A DNA stretch of 64,000 nt from Bacteroides mediterraneensis. GTDB taxonomy: Bacteria; Bacteroidota; Bacteroidia; Bacteroidales; Bacteroidaceae. The notes under the pieces are model-generated. The model saw only the letters and a list, made by a program, of their open reading frames with translations. It was not told the origin of the DNA and searched no databases. This document shows, piece by piece, positions 44,419 to 54,307 of the stretch (position 1 is its first letter; each line of letters begins with the position of its first letter). The position numbers were made by a program, and so were the translations under genes. Where the stretch lies: NCBI RefSeq assembly GCF_900128455.1, contig NZ_LT635783.1:1328919-1392918 (forward strand). The letters run 5' to 3'.

Positions 44419-45133
44419 TATAATTCAATATTCTGTTTAAACCTTTCAATACTAAAAATCTATCTGCAAAGATGATACTTTTTAAATTTGTATCAAAAGA
44501 AAATTTATCTCCTCCAGTTAAAAAAACCAAAAGGTCGGGATATTTCTTTTGCAGAAGAGTGATATAGCCGATAATTTCAAATTCAATTCCTCTGATTACT
44601 CCGGCTCGGATAGCAGTTTCTGTATCGAAACCGAATTCAGGAGTTTCTCCTTTTCTTTCAATTAAAGGAAGTTTGTCGCAGCAGGCATTTAATGTCTTAA
44701 AACGTGTGTACAGCCCTGGTGAGATGTTCCCACCCCGGTAATTACCTTCTGCGTCAATAAATTCATAGGTAAGGGCGGTACCAGCATCGATTACCAGCAG
44801 ATTTTTACCTGGAGCCTGATAGTTTGCGCCTACTACGGCGGCCAGTCTGTCCATTCCCAGTGTTTCTGGCGTTTTATACAGATTACGGATAGGGACGGGT
44901 GTCTGGTGGTTTAACTCTATGATTTCGAATGGGACCCCTGCCAGTTGCCGTCGTATGGTATTGCTGAGCGTAATGACTGATGCAATGATACCTCTTTTAA
45001 TCGGATACTTGTTGCATAACATTGACAGCCAGTCCAGCGAATGGTTGGAACCTCTTAACACTTCCACCACTTTGTCACCCTCGAATACTGCCAATTTTGC
45101 TACAGTATTGCCAATATCAATTACTAGATTCAC
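44408..45133 (-). CDS. coaX: Type III pantothenate kinase
   Basis: A 241-residue ASKHA-fold kinase for the first step of CoA synthesis. It has the phosphate-1 motif LVIDIGNT with Asp6, [14 protein letters not shown] near 92, and [15 protein letters not shown] near 110 (phosphate-2), plus [15 protein letters not shown]. The start codon is GTG (45133-45131); no ATG fits before Asp6. It overlaps the next OM gene by 11 nt. It leads the minus-strand envelope operon. Confidence 0.95.
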   Translation of the reverse strand: MNLVIDIGNTVAKLAVFEGDKVVEVLRGSNHSLDWLSMLCNKYPIKRGIIASVITLSNTIRRQLAGVPFEIIELNHQTPVPIRNLYKTPETLGMDRLAAVVGANYQAPGKNLLVIDAGTALTYEFIDAEGNYRGGNISPGLYTRFKTLNACCDKLPLIERKGETPEFGFDTETAIRAGVIRGIEFEIIGYITLLQKKYPDLLVFLTGGDKFSFDTNLKSIIFADRFLVLKGLNRILNYNVK

Positions 45134-45156
45134 TTTTGTCTGCTTTGTTTTGGTTG

Positions 45157-45164
45157 CAAAGTAA
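45157..45164 (-). promoter_or_regulatory. Possible -7 element of the coaX operon
   Basis: TTACTTTG differs from TAnnTTTG at one position. A TTG occurs 22 nt upstream. Leader about 18 nt to the GTG start. Confidence 0.35.
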
Positions 45165-45230
45165 GGTAAAATTTGGATATGTACGTCAATAAAACTGATT
45201 ATTTATTTCGTCGGTCTGCAAGATTCCATG

Positions 45231-45238
45231 TATTTTTG
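45231..45238 (+). promoter_or_regulatory. -7 element of the DUF4105 operon
   Basis: TATTTTTG, exact TAnnTTTG, predicts a leader of about 72 nt to the ATG at 45317. No clear -33 box. Confidence 0.5.
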
Positions 45239-45316
45239 CATGCGGAAAAAGGATATTATGTGTTATTCAGATTCTGGCAGGGAATTCTGTCGGCTGATGG
45301 ATAAGTATTTAAAGTT

Positions 45317-46528
45317 ATGAAGCGTAAGTTTATCTATTTATTATTATGTGTCATAGGACTGGCTCAATTGGCTTCTCCTATGAGAATGTATGGCGATGTC
45401 CGGACAGGTACGATGACACCTTCACAAAATGACAGCATTCAATTTAGTTTGTTGACATGTGCGCCCGGCCATGAAATTTATGCGCTTTTCGGTCATACGG
45501 CTATCCGTTACCAGAATTTCTCTCAGGGAGTGGATTGGGTATTCAATTATGGGATGTTCAGTTTTAATACACCTAACTTTATCTATCGCTTTGTGAAAGG
45601 GGAGACGGATTATCAGTTAGGTATTACGCCTTTTCCTTATTTTGAAACGGAGTATGCTTTGCGAGGTTCTTCCGTATATCAGCAAGTCTTGAATCTGACC
45701 CCTTCGGAAAAACAAACGCTGTTACGGTTGCTTCGGGATAATTATCTTCCGGAAAATAGAATCTATCGTTATAATTATTTTTATGATAATTGTACGACTC
45801 GTGCGCGCGATCAGATAGAAAAGAGTATCCAGGGGAAGGTGGTATATCCTTCCGTGAGTTGGACGAAGACGTTCCGTGGAATTGTACATGAATTTACGGT
45901 AGATTCTCCTTGGGATGAATTAGGAATTGACCTGTGCCTGGGGGCGGAGGCTGATAAAGCGATTGATGCCAGAAAGCAGATGTTTGCGCCTTTTTATATG
46001 CGTTATTTTGCGGATGGGGCTTACATTCAAGAGGCAGATGGAAATACTCGTCCACTTGTTTTGAGGGAAGAAAAAATTGTGGATGTGGCACCGGAAATGG
46101 AACCGCCTTTTGTATTGACCCCGATGGGAGCAGGTGTGTTGTTTTTGCTTTTGAATGTGCTGATTGGCTTTTGGCAATGGAAAAAGAAATGTATCTTCTG
46201 GGGCTGGGATGTGGTGTTGTATGCTGCGCAGGGAATTGCGGGGTGTATCATCGCTTTCTTGTTCTTTATTTCATCTCACCCGACGGTAGGCTCGAACTGG
46301 CTTCTGATTTTGTTTAATCCAATTCCTTTGTTTTATCTTCCTTTTATGGTTTATCGCGATATAAAACATAAAAAAGACTTGTATCATTTGGTGAATCTTC
46401 TTTATTTAACACTTTTTATGCTGTTATTCCTGCTTTTACCGCAAAAATTTAATTTAACAGTATTACCTTTGGCACTCGGTTTGCTGGTAAATGCTGCAAG
46501 CCATGTATTAGTTTTGAATAAGAAATAA
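45317..46528 (+). CDS. DUF4105 membrane protein
   Basis: A 403-residue protein: signal peptide (FIYLLLCVIGLAQLASP), then a periplasmic DUF4105 domain with SLLTCAPGHEIYALFGHTAIRY, VFNYGMFSF and YNYFYDNCTTRARDQIE (conserved His and Cys suggest a papain/NlpC-like fold). Four or five membrane helices follow (GVLFLLLNVLIGFWQW, IIAFLFFISSH, LLYLTLFMLLFLLLP). DUF4105 is related to the Lnb N-terminal periplasmic domain; the family's reaction is not settled. It ends at TAATG, overlapping the next gene start by one base. Confidence 0.85.
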   Translation: MKRKFIYLLLCVIGLAQLASPMRMYGDVRTGTMTPSQNDSIQFSLLTCAPGHEIYALFGHTAIRYQNFSQGVDWVFNYGMFSFNTPNFIYRFVKGETDYQLGITPFPYFETEYALRGSSVYQQVLNLTPSEKQTLLRLLRDNYLPENRIYRYNYFYDNCTTRARDQIEKSIQGKVVYPSVSWTKTFRGIVHEFTVDSPWDELGIDLCLGAEADKAIDARKQMFAPFYMRYFADGAYIQEADGNTRPLVLREEKIVDVAPEMEPPFVLTPMGAGVLFLLLNVLIGFWQWKKKCIFWGWDVVLYAAQGIAGCIIAFLFFISSHPTVGSNWLLILFNPIPLFYLPFMVYRDIKHKKDLYHLVNLLYLTLFMLLFLLLPQKFNLTVLPLALGLLVNAASHVLVLNKK

Positions 46529-48111
46529 TGAAAGAACGCATACTGACATCTTTATTGACGGTATTTGTCATTACCGGCATTCAGTCTCAATCTCCCACAC
46601 CCGTACCCAGATTGGTGGTCGGGTTGACGATTGATCAATTACGTGCAGATTATATCGAGGCTTTTTCGGCATTGTATGGAGAGAGAGGGTTTAAGCGCCT
46701 TTTAAAAGAAGGACGAATATATACAAATGCAGAATATGATTTTATCGATGTGGACCGCTCTTCTGCTACGGCGTCCATTTATACAGGGACCACTCCCTAT
46801 TATAATGGAATACCTGCCAACCGATGGATGGACCGTAACTCCCTTCGGATTATAAAATCGGTTGATGACCAGAACTTCATGGGAGTGTATACTTCAGAAA
46901 GTTCATCGGCTAAACGATTGCAGTGTTCCACTCTCTCGGATGAGCTGAAAGTCGCCACTCAGGGCCGGGCTGAAGTTTATTCTATTGCACCTACACGCGA
47001 AATGGCTGTTTTAGCTGCAGGGCATGCGGCAGATGGGGCGTTCTGGCTAAATGATGAAACGGGAAAATGGTCCGGTACGACTTATTATGGGGATTGTCCG
47101 GTATGGGTTAGCAATTATAATGACAAGGAAGGACTTGATTTCCGTATTAATAATCTGGAATGGCTTCCTTATCTTCCGGTTACTTCCTACCAGTACATTA
47201 CCACAGAAACCAAGCAGTTAAATTTTAAACATAATTTTTCAGATGAACGTTTGGACAAGTACAAGAAGTTTAAGACGAGTCCTTATGTGAACGATGAAGT
47301 GAACCGTTTGGTAAATGTTTGCCTGAATAGTACGCAGATAGGGCAGGATGCGGCCCCAGACTTATTGACCTTGTCTTATTATGCCGGCAATTATGATCAT
47401 AAGCCCTCCACGGAATATGCCATGGAAATCCAGGATATGTACGTCCGTCTGGACAATAGCTTGGGGGATTTGTTGGATTTGATTGACCGTAAGGTAGGGC
47501 TGCGTAATACATTGTTTTTTATCACGTCTACCGGGTACACTGATCCGGATCCGGTGGATCCTGAACAATATAAGATTCCAGGAGGAGAATTCCATATCAA
47601 GCGTTGTGCGGCCCTGTTGAATATGTATCTGATGGCTATTTATGGTCAAGGGCAATACGTGGAGACTTATTATGACCGCCAGATTTATCTGAATCATAAA
47701 CTGATAGAAGAACGAAAACTGAATCTGGTAGAGGTGATGTCTCGTTCTGCAGAATTTGTGGTACAGATGAGTGGGGTTCAGAATGCGTATTCTGCACAGC
47801 GTCTTTTGTTAGGTGCCTGGACACCGAAAATCGATAAGATTCGTAACACGTATAATCCGAATTGCTCGGGAGATATCTATGTGGAAGTCATGCCGGGATG
47901 GTCTGTAGTGAACGAATACTCCAAGAAGGTGGAAGTCATGCGGGCAGCCTATGCCACGGCTCCTCTTGTCTTTATGGGATTTGATGTAAAGCCGGAAAAA
48001 CTGTATTCCCCGGTTAAGGTCACCACGATTGTTCCTACATTAGCTCATTTCATGCGCATACGGGCTCCCAATGCCTGTTCCGAAGCTCCAATGCTGAATA
48101 TTCGTAAATAA
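46528..48111 (+). CDS. PafA-like alkaline phosphatase family protein, probably inactive
   Basis: A 527-residue secreted protein (signal ITGIQSQ) with the alkaline phosphatase superfamily fold typical of Bacteroidota PafA: VVGLTIDQLRADYIEAFS, ASIYTGTTPYYNGI, DMYVRLDNSLGDLLDLIDRKVG, LVFMGFDVKPEKLYSPV. Asp36 of the first metal motif is kept. The nucleophile motif TGPGHAS is replaced by RSSATAS (residues 77-83, Arg77 at the Thr position). The metal motif ADHG is replaced by STGY (334-337), and the late DTH motif reads as YAT. The Asp-x-x-x-His motif is also altered (Asn288). It probably binds rather than hydrolyses. Coupled to the DUF4105 gene by a one-base overlap. Confidence 0.8.
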   Translation: MKERILTSLLTVFVITGIQSQSPTPVPRLVVGLTIDQLRADYIEAFSALYGERGFKRLLKEGRIYTNAEYDFIDVDRSSATASIYTGTTPYYNGIPANRWMDRNSLRIIKSVDDQNFMGVYTSESSSAKRLQCSTLSDELKVATQGRAEVYSIAPTREMAVLAAGHAADGAFWLNDETGKWSGTTYYGDCPVWVSNYNDKEGLDFRINNLEWLPYLPVTSYQYITTETKQLNFKHNFSDERLDKYKKFKTSPYVNDEVNRLVNVCLNSTQIGQDAAPDLLTLSYYAGNYDHKPSTEYAMEIQDMYVRLDNSLGDLLDLIDRKVGLRNTLFFITSTGYTDPDPVDPEQYKIPGGEFHIKRCAALLNMYLMAIYGQGQYVETYYDRQIYLNHKLIEERKLNLVEVMSRSAEFVVQMSGVQNAYSAQRLLLGAWTPKIDKIRNTYNPNCSGDIYVEVMPGWSVVNEYSKKVEVMRAAYATAPLVFMGFDVKPEKLYSPVKVTTIVPTLAHFMRIRAPNACSEAPMLNIRK

Positions 48112-48149
48112 ATATTGTAATAGAGCGGGAAGATAATTTACAATTTGGT

Positions 48150-48157
48150 TATCTTTG
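48150..48157 (+). promoter_or_regulatory. -7 element of secA
   Basis: TATCTTTG, exact TAnnTTTG. Leader about 46 nt. No -33 TTTG at 19-21 nt. Confidence 0.5.
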
Positions 48158-48209
48158 CAGCGATGAGATAAAATAATTAATTAGCAAATAAATAAAAAAG
48201 AAATATATA

Positions 48210-51200
48210 ATGGGATTTAATGAATTTATAAGCAAGCTGTTCGGGAATAAGGCAACTCGTGACATGAAAGAAATCCAGCCATGGGTGGAAAAAGTAAAGG
48301 CCGTTTATCCGGAAATCTCCAAGCTGACGAATGATGAACTTCGTGCAAAAACAGAAGAATTGAAGAAATATATCAAGGATTCTGCAGTAGAGGAAAACAA
48401 GAAAATAGAGGAACTGAAGGCTACGATTGAATCTACTGAATTGGAAAAGCGTGAAGCCATCTTTTCTCAGATTGATAAGTTGGAGAAGGAAGTGCTGGAG
48501 AAATATGAAAAAGCACTGAATGAGGTACTTCCTACAGCTTTTGCAATTGTAAAAGATACAGCCCGCCGTTTGGCCGAGAATGAGGAACTGGAAGTGACGG
48601 CTACGGATTTTGACCGTGAACTGGCAGCTCAGGGACGTGACTTTGTCCGCATTGAAGGAGATAAGGCTATCTGGAAAAACCATTGGAAGGCTGGTGGTAA
48701 TGAAATGACCTGGAACATGATTCATTACGATGTACAGCTGTTTGGTGGTGTGGTTTTGCATCAGGGTAAGATTGCGGAAATGGCTACGGGTGAAGGTAAA
48801 ACCTTGGTAGCGACTCTTCCGGTATTCTTGAATGCACTGACCGGTAATGGCGTACACGTGGTGACAGTCAATGATTACCTGGCTAAGCGTGACTCTGAGT
48901 GGATGGGACCATTGTATATGTTCCATGGATTGAGCGTAGACTGTATTGATAAACATCAGCCCAACTCTGAGGCTCGTCGTCGTGCCTATATGGCCGATAT
49001 TACCTTTGGTACCAACAATGAATTTGGTTTCGATTATCTGCGTGATAATATGGCGGTTTCTCCAAGAGATTTGGTGCAGCGCAAACATAATTATGCCATT
49101 GTCGATGAGGTCGACTCTGTATTGATTGATGATGCCCGTACCCCGTTGATTATTTCAGGTCCGGTACCCAAAGGCGACCAGCAGTTGTTCGAAGTGCTTC
49201 GCCCGTTGGTAGAACGCTTGGTAGAAGCTCAGCGTAAGTTGGCAACCCAGTATCTGGCCGATGCAAAACGGTTGATTGCTTCCGATAAGAAGGAAGATCA
49301 GGAAGCTGGTTTCTTGGCCTTGTTCCGTAGTCATAAGGCATTGCCGAAAAACAAGCCGTTGATTAAGTTCTTGAGTGAACCGGGTATCAAGGCTGGTATG
49401 CTGAAGACGGAAGAAATCTACATGGAGCAGAACAACAAGCGTATGCCTGAAGCGGTAGAACCGTTGTATTTCGTGATTGATGAAAAACTGAAGAGTGTGG
49501 ATTTGACCGATAAGGGCGTAGACTTGATTACAGGTAACTCGCAAGACCCGACCTTGTTCGTATTGCCGGATATTGCTGCCCAGTTGTCGGAACTGGAGAA
49601 CCAGAAAGGACTTTCCGATGAAGAAAGACTGGCTAAGAAAGATGAGTTGATGACCAATTATGCCATCAAGGCAGAACGTGTGCATACCATCAATCAGTTG
49701 CTGAAGGCTTACACAATGTTCGAAAAGGATACCGATTATGTGGTAATGGACGGTCAGGTGAAGATTGTGGACGAACAGACCGGACGTATCATGGAAGGTC
49801 GTCGCTGGAGTGACGGTCTGCATCAGGCAGTAGAAGCGAAGGAAGGAGTGAAAGTGGAAGCAGCCACTCAGACTTTTGCTACAATTACTTTGCAGAATTA
49901 TTTCCGTATGTATCACAAGCTGTCAGGTATGACTGGTACGGCTGAAACAGAGGCAGGAGAGTTCTGGGACATTTATAAACTGGATGTGGTGGTAATCCCG
50001 ACAAATCGTCCGATTGCCCGTATCGATATGAACGACCGTGTGTACAAAACGAAACGTGAGAAGTATAAGGCGGTTATTGAAGAAATTGAAAAGATGGTAC
50101 AGGCAGGCCGTCCGGTACTGGTGGGTACAACATCTGTGGAAATTTCTGAAATGTTGAGTAAGATGCTTACCATGCGTAAGATTGAGCATAACGTATTGAA
50201 TGCGAAGTTGCACCAGAAGGAGGCTGAAATTGTGGCAAAGGCTGGTCAGAGTTCTACGGTAACTATTGCGACCAATATGGCCGGTCGTGGTACCGATATC
50301 AAGCTGAGTCCGGAAGTGAAAGCCGCAGGTGGTTTGGCGATTATTGGTACAGAACGTCACGAATCCCGTCGTGTAGACCGTCAGTTGCGTGGTCGTGCCG
50401 GACGTCAGGGAGACCCGGGTTCTTCAGTTTTCTTTGTTTCATTGGAAGATGATTTGATGCGTCTGTTCTCTTCCGACCGTATTGCAACCGTTATGGACAA
50501 GCTGGGCTTTAAGGAAGGAGAAATGATTGAGCATAAGATGATTTCCAATTCTATCGAACGTGCCCAGAAGAAGGTGGAAGAAAACAACTTCGGTATCCGT
50601 AAGCGTCTGCTGGAATATGATGACGTAATGAACAAACAGCGTACAGTGGTTTATACGAAACGTCGTCATGCACTGATGGGAGAACGTATCGGAATGGATA
50701 TTGTAGATATGATTTGGGACCGTTGCTACAATGCCGTACAGCAGCCTACTTATGAAGATGCCAAGATGGAGATTCTTCATGTGTTGGCGATGGAAGCTCC
50801 GTTCTCTGAAGAAGACTTCCGTTCAAAGAAGAAAGACGACCTGGCTGAACAGACATTCCAGGAAGCGATGGCACTCTTCAAACGGAAAACCGAACGTATG
50901 GCCCAGATTGCCAATCCGGTGATTAAGCAGGTATATGAGGCACAGGGTCACATGTACGAAAACATCATGATTCCGATTACCGATGGCAAGCGGATGTATA
51001 ATATATCTGTAAACCTGAAGGCTGCCTACGAAAGCGAGTCCAAGGAAATTGTGAAGGCTTTTGAAAAAGCTATCCTGTTGCATACCATCGATGATGCCTG
51101 GAAAGAAAACTTGCGTGAACTGGACGAATTGAAACATTCCGTACAGAATGCAAGCTACGAACAGAAAGACCCGCTGTTGATTTTCAAACTCGAGTCTGTC

Positions 51201-51506
51201 AACTTGTTCGATAACATGGTCAACAAGATTAACAACAATACAATCTCTGTATTGATGCGCGGACAGATTCCGGTACAGGAACCGGAACAAGTGCGTGAAG
51301 CTGCTCCGGAACCTCAGGCTCCTCGTCAGCAGTATCGTGAAGAAAAGCAGGATTTGAATGATCCGGCTCAGAGCGAAGCTGCAGGACGTGATACCCGTGA
51401 ACAGAAACAGGAACCCTATCGGGCTGAAAAAACGGTGGGACGTAACGATCCATGTCCTTGCGGCAGCGGATTGAAGTACAAGAATTGCCATGGAAAGAAT
51501 GCCTGA
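48210..51506 (+). CDS. secA: Preprotein translocase ATPase SecA
   Basis: A 1098-residue SecA, about 200 residues longer than E. coli SecA, as is normal for Bacteroidota. Walker A is [14 protein letters not shown] at about 191-204; Walker B region [22 protein letters not shown]; helicase motif [31 protein letters not shown]. The extra length lies in an insertion of about 80 residues near 340-420 ([37 protein letters not shown]) and an acidic/Gln-rich linker near 1020-1075. The C-terminal zinc site [18 protein letters not shown], for SecB or ribosome contact, is intact. Confidence 0.97.
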   Translation: MGFNEFISKLFGNKATRDMKEIQPWVEKVKAVYPEISKLTNDELRAKTEELKKYIKDSAVEENKKIEELKATIESTELEKREAIFSQIDKLEKEVLEKYEKALNEVLPTAFAIVKDTARRLAENEELEVTATDFDRELAAQGRDFVRIEGDKAIWKNHWKAGGNEMTWNMIHYDVQLFGGVVLHQGKIAEMATGEGKTLVATLPVFLNALTGNGVHVVTVNDYLAKRDSEWMGPLYMFHGLSVDCIDKHQPNSEARRRAYMADITFGTNNEFGFDYLRDNMAVSPRDLVQRKHNYAIVDEVDSVLIDDARTPLIISGPVPKGDQQLFEVLRPLVERLVEAQRKLATQYLADAKRLIASDKKEDQEAGFLALFRSHKALPKNKPLIKFLSEPGIKAGMLKTEEIYMEQNNKRMPEAVEPLYFVIDEKLKSVDLTDKGVDLITGNSQDPTLFVLPDIAAQLSELENQKGLSDEERLAKKDELMTNYAIKAERVHTINQLLKAYTMFEKDTDYVVMDGQVKIVDEQTGRIMEGRRWSDGLHQAVEAKEGVKVEAATQTFATITLQNYFRMYHKLSGMTGTAETEAGEFWDIYKLDVVVIPTNRPIARIDMNDRVYKTKREKYKAVIEEIEKMVQAGRPVLVGTTSVEISEMLSKMLTMRKIEHNVLNAKLHQKEAEIVAKAGQSSTVTIATNMAGRGTDIKLSPEVKAAGGLAIIGTERHESRRVDRQLRGRAGRQGDPGSSVFFVSLEDDLMRLFSSDRIATVMDKLGFKEGEMIEHKMISNSIERAQKKVEENNFGIRKRLLEYDDVMNKQRTVVYTKRRHALMGERIGMDIVDMIWDRCYNAVQQPTYEDAKMEILHVLAMEAPFSEEDFRSKKKDDLAEQTFQEAMALFKRKTERMAQIANPVIKQVYEAQGHMYENIMIPITDGKRMYNISVNLKAAYESESKEIVKAFEKAILLHTIDDAWKENLRELDELKHSVQNASYEQKDPLLIFKLESVNLFDNMVNKINNNTISVLMRGQIPVQEPEQVREAAPEPQAPRQQYREEKQDLNDPAQSEAAGRDTREQKQEPYRAEKTVGRNDPCPCGSGLKYKNCHGKNA

Positions 51507-51531
51507 TTGAGCATTTAAATTTATTCAGATA

Positions 51532-51613
51532 GACACGGATTCCGTCGTTTTCAGATTTTTATTTCTTAATTTAGAATAATCTGTGAAAACGATGGAATCC
51601 GTGTCTTTTTTAT
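51532..51613 (+). terminator. Terminator of secA
   Basis: GACACGGATTCC at 51532 pairs with GGAATCCGTGTC ending at 51606. Further inner pairing (CGTTTTCA with TGAAAACG) gives a stem near 28 bp with one or two mismatches, followed by TTTTTT. Confidence 0.88.
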
Positions 51614-51618
51614 TTATT

Positions 51619-51626
51619 ACTTTTGT
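51619..51626 (+). promoter_or_regulatory. -7 element of the DUF6340-like lipoprotein gene
   Basis: TACTTTTG matches TAnnTTTG, 25 nt before the ATG at 51651. No clear -33 box; it lies directly behind the secA terminator. Confidence 0.4.
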
Positions 51627-51650
51627 TTCCAAACAAAAAAGTCGCAGATT

Positions 51651-52637
51651 ATGAAGAAATATATGTGGGCCGGAATTATTCTGGCGGCAACGATGCTTGT
51701 TTCATGTGGAGGCTTGCAGACGTTTACTTTTGATCAGCTTCATCCGGCTGAGGTCACTTTCCCGGAACAGGTGCGTACAATTGCAGTGGTAAATCATGCT
51801 CCTTCCATTCCTTCGCCTAAAAAGAATTTGCTTACTCTGGGAAAACTGGAGGGCGATGGAAAAGTGCTGGCAGAAACCTTGGCAGGAGGATTGGCCGACA
51901 GCCGGTATTTTAATCAGGTGATTATTTCCGACTCTGTACTTACTCAGGAAAGAACCGGAGGAGAACTGATCCCTCAGGCGGTGGTAGACAGCTTGAGCCA
52001 GGTATTGGGAGCCGATATGATTCTTTCGGTAGATCAGATACAGTTGCTGACTGCCAAGAAGGAAATTTATTATCCGGGGTTTGTTCCGTTGTCTGCTTTC
52101 GATTTGAAAATCCGTCCCGTAGTGCGTGCGTATGTGCCTTCACGTCTGATGCCGGTAATGACACTGGCCAAGGTGGATAGCCTGTTATGGGATTTTACAC
52201 CTGCATTGTCGGACTATAATGTGGTGAATGAGGCTTCCAACCATGCGGCCTACACGCTGGTCAACCAGCTGGTGCCTCATTGGGGAAATGCCGATCGGAT
52301 TTATTTCGACGGAGGAAACCCGGATATGCGCGATGCGGCTGTGTCCTTGCGTGAAGGCGACTGGCAGGAGGCTGGCCGGATTTGGAAGAATTTGTATGAT
52401 TCGGTGAAAAAAGGAAAGCTGAAGTCGCGTGCTGCCTTTAATATGGCTTTGGCCTGTGAGGTACAGGGGCGGATGGATGAAGCCAATTCCTGGATTGAAA
52501 AGGCCCGGAAAAGTGCTTCTCCAGGTTCTGAAGAGGAACGTGCCGCCACCTTCTATGCAGCCATTTTGCAGGAGCGCACAAAAGATTTCCAGAAATTGAA
52601 TCTGCAAATGCGGCGATTTGGTAACAATTTCAACTAA
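51651..52637 (+). CDS. Periplasmic lipoprotein, DUF6340-like
   Basis: A 328-residue lipoprotein: signal ending in MLVSCGG, so no acidic surface-export signal, periplasmic face predicted. The middle has VRTIAVVNHAPSIPSPKKN, LAETLAGGLADSRYF and VVDSLSQVLGADMILSVDQIQLL, which recalls Bacteroidota DUF6340 proteins; the assignment is tentative. The C-terminal third is TPR-like (AAVSLREGDWQEAGRIWKNLYDS, AAFNMALACEVQGRMDEANSWIEKARK). Monocistronic behind the secA terminator. Confidence 0.65.
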   Translation: MKKYMWAGIILAATMLVSCGGLQTFTFDQLHPAEVTFPEQVRTIAVVNHAPSIPSPKKNLLTLGKLEGDGKVLAETLAGGLADSRYFNQVIISDSVLTQERTGGELIPQAVVDSLSQVLGADMILSVDQIQLLTAKKEIYYPGFVPLSAFDLKIRPVVRAYVPSRLMPVMTLAKVDSLLWDFTPALSDYNVVNEASNHAAYTLVNQLVPHWGNADRIYFDGGNPDMRDAAVSLREGDWQEAGRIWKNLYDSVKKGKLKSRAAFNMALACEVQGRMDEANSWIEKARKSASPGSEEERAATFYAAILQERTKDFQKLNLQMRRFGNNFN

Positions 52638-52642
52638 TAATT

Positions 52643-52672
52643 CTTGTCTGATTCATTTTTTTTGTACATTTG
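52643..52672 (+). promoter_or_regulatory. Promoter of the small acidic protein gene
   Basis: TTG (52644-52646), 18-nt spacer, TACATTTG (52665-52672). Good match. Leader about 15 nt to the ATG at 52695. Confidence 0.65.
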
Positions 52673-52694
52673 AGTACATATAAAAATATAGCCT

Positions 52695-53144
52695 ATGGAA
52701 TTAAGTGAACAGTCACGTGCTGCAATTGCTTCTGCTTTGCAGGAAGCCCTTTGCCGGTATGTTACGGGAGGAGAAGATTCTGTTGTGACAGATATTCATC
52801 TGCAACCGAATTCAGACAGTGGGGAATTGGTCATTTATGATGATGATGACCAAGAATTGTCTCGTACGATTATCAGTGAATGGGTGGATTATGAAAGCGA
52901 TGACTTTTATACCGTAGTGGAACCGATTCTTCGCAAGGAGCTAGAAGCCTTAAAAGAGACGGGACGACTGGATAAACTCTGCCTGATGAAACCTTATTCA
53001 TTTGTGCTGGTGGACGATGAAAAGGAGACTGTGGCAGAACTTCTGATTGTGGACGAGGAAGATACCTTGTTGTTGAGTGGCGAGTTGTTGAAGGGGCTCG
53101 ATGAAGAGCTTGATGCCTTCTTGAAAGACTTGCTGGAGCGTTAA
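52695..53144 (+). CDS. Small acidic cytoplasmic protein, family unknown
   Basis: A 149-residue acidic protein not recognised. No signal peptide or membrane helix. It contains an acidic run (VIYDDDDQELSRTIISEWVDYES), alternating beta strands (FVLVDDEKETVAELLIVDEEDTLLLSG) and a helical acidic end (LDEELDAFLKDLLER). It is transcribed from a strong-looking promoter and followed 11 nt later by the metallo-hydrolase gene, which suggests a functional link. Confidence 0.7.
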   Translation: MELSEQSRAAIASALQEALCRYVTGGEDSVVTDIHLQPNSDSGELVIYDDDDQELSRTIISEWVDYESDDFYTVVEPILRKELEALKETGRLDKLCLMKPYSFVLVDDEKETVAELLIVDEEDTLLLSGELLKGLDEELDAFLKDLLER

Positions 53145-53155
53145 AGTCCGATACA

Positions 53156-54154
53156 ATGGGAGAGCGAATCACATTCCGTCGTAACGAAGGGTTACGGAGC
53201 ATACATCCCCAGTGGAGAGGGAATCCGACAGTCAATGGGAAATTTTTCAATCGCCAGCATCGTTGGAAACCCGGTATGGGGAGTGTGTTGAAATGGCGTT
53301 TCTCTCCCAATCCCCAGCGGAAGGAGAAACGGACCATCAAGTGGAATCCAAAAGTCCATTATCTCACTTCTTTGGAAAAAGTGGTGGGAAATTCTTTAAT
53401 CTGGCTGGGGCATAACTCCTTCTTCCTGCAGCTGGGCGGCAAACGCCTGATGATTGACCCCGTATATGGGAACATTCCGTTTGTCAAACGTCGCAGCCAG
53501 TTTCCGGCCGACCCTTCTATTTTTCGTGAGATTGATTACCTGTTGATCAGTCATGACCATTTTGACCATCTGGACAAGCCCAGTGTAGCCCGTCTGGTGG
53601 CCGGCAATCCTCAAATCAAATTATTCTGCGGACTGAATACGGGGGCACTCATAAAGAGTTGGTTCCCGGAATTGGAGGTGATTGAGGCTGCCTGGTATGA
53701 ACAGTACACCGATGGCGACTTGTGCCTCACTTTTCTGCCCGCCCAGCATTGGAGCAAGCGGGGAGTGAGCGATGGGGGAGAGCGCTTGTGGGGATCCTTT
53801 ATGATTCAGGGAGGCGGCATTACCATCTATAATAGCGGGGATACAGGATATGCCCGTCATTTTGAGGAAATAGCACGGTTCTTTCCGCATATCGACTATT
53901 GTATGATTGGAATAGGGGCTTACAAACCTCGCTGGTTTATGAAGCCGAACCATATTTCTCCGTATGATGCCTTGACGGCTTCGGCAGACATGCATGCACG
54001 GGTCACGATTCCCATGCACTATGGCACGTTCGATCTTTCAGATGAACCGTTGTTCGATCCGCCTCATGTGTTTGCGGCAGAAGCCAGGAAGCGGGGGATG
54101 CCTGTCATCATTCCCGAACTGGGGGAGGTCGTGAAGCTGCAACCTCTTCGCTGA
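53156..54154 (+). CDS. Metallo-beta-lactamase-fold hydrolase (NAPE-PLD/UlaG type)
   Basis: A 332-residue hydrolase. LIWLGHNSFFLQLGGKRLMIDPVYGNIPF and YLLISHDHFDHLDKPSVARL (the HxHxDH metal site) place it in the MBL superfamily near the N-acyl-phosphatidylethanolamine phospholipase D type. NSGDTGYARHFEE near 225 and IPMHYGTFDLSDEPLFDPP near 290 supply the remaining metal ligands. It acts on phosphodiester or lactone bonds in this group; the substrate is unknown. The N-terminal 75 residues are basic and Trp/Arg-rich (FRRNEGLRSIHPQWRGNP). Second gene of the unit starting at 52695; ends at a bidirectional terminator. Confidence 0.85.
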   Translation: MGERITFRRNEGLRSIHPQWRGNPTVNGKFFNRQHRWKPGMGSVLKWRFSPNPQRKEKRTIKWNPKVHYLTSLEKVVGNSLIWLGHNSFFLQLGGKRLMIDPVYGNIPFVKRRSQFPADPSIFREIDYLLISHDHFDHLDKPSVARLVAGNPQIKLFCGLNTGALIKSWFPELEVIEAAWYEQYTDGDLCLTFLPAQHWSKRGVSDGGERLWGSFMIQGGGITIYNSGDTGYARHFEEIARFFPHIDYCMIGIGAYKPRWFMKPNHISPYDALTASADMHARVTIPMHYGTFDLSDEPLFDPPHVFAAEARKRGMPVIIPELGEVVKLQPLR

Positions 54155-54197
54155 GGAAAATCTTGAAGAAAACGATAAAAAGAGCAGATAATAAAAA

Positions 54198-54250
54198 AAG
54201 TCCGGAAACCAACTTTTCTGAATGATTCAGAAAACTGATTTCCGGACTTT
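54198..54250. terminator. Bidirectional cruciform terminator
   Basis: AAAGTCCGGAAA (54197-54208) pairs with TTTCCGGACTTT (54239-54250), with an inner hairpin TTTTCTGAAT/ATTCAGAAAA. On the minus strand CTTTTTTTATT follows; on the plus strand only a short TTTC. It ends both the hydrolase gene and the minus-strand small transcript. Confidence 0.85.
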
Positions 54251-54307
54251 CTATATGAGTCTGTTTTATTCAAGTCGTACATAAATCCGCCGGTCATCGG
54301 CAGCGGG

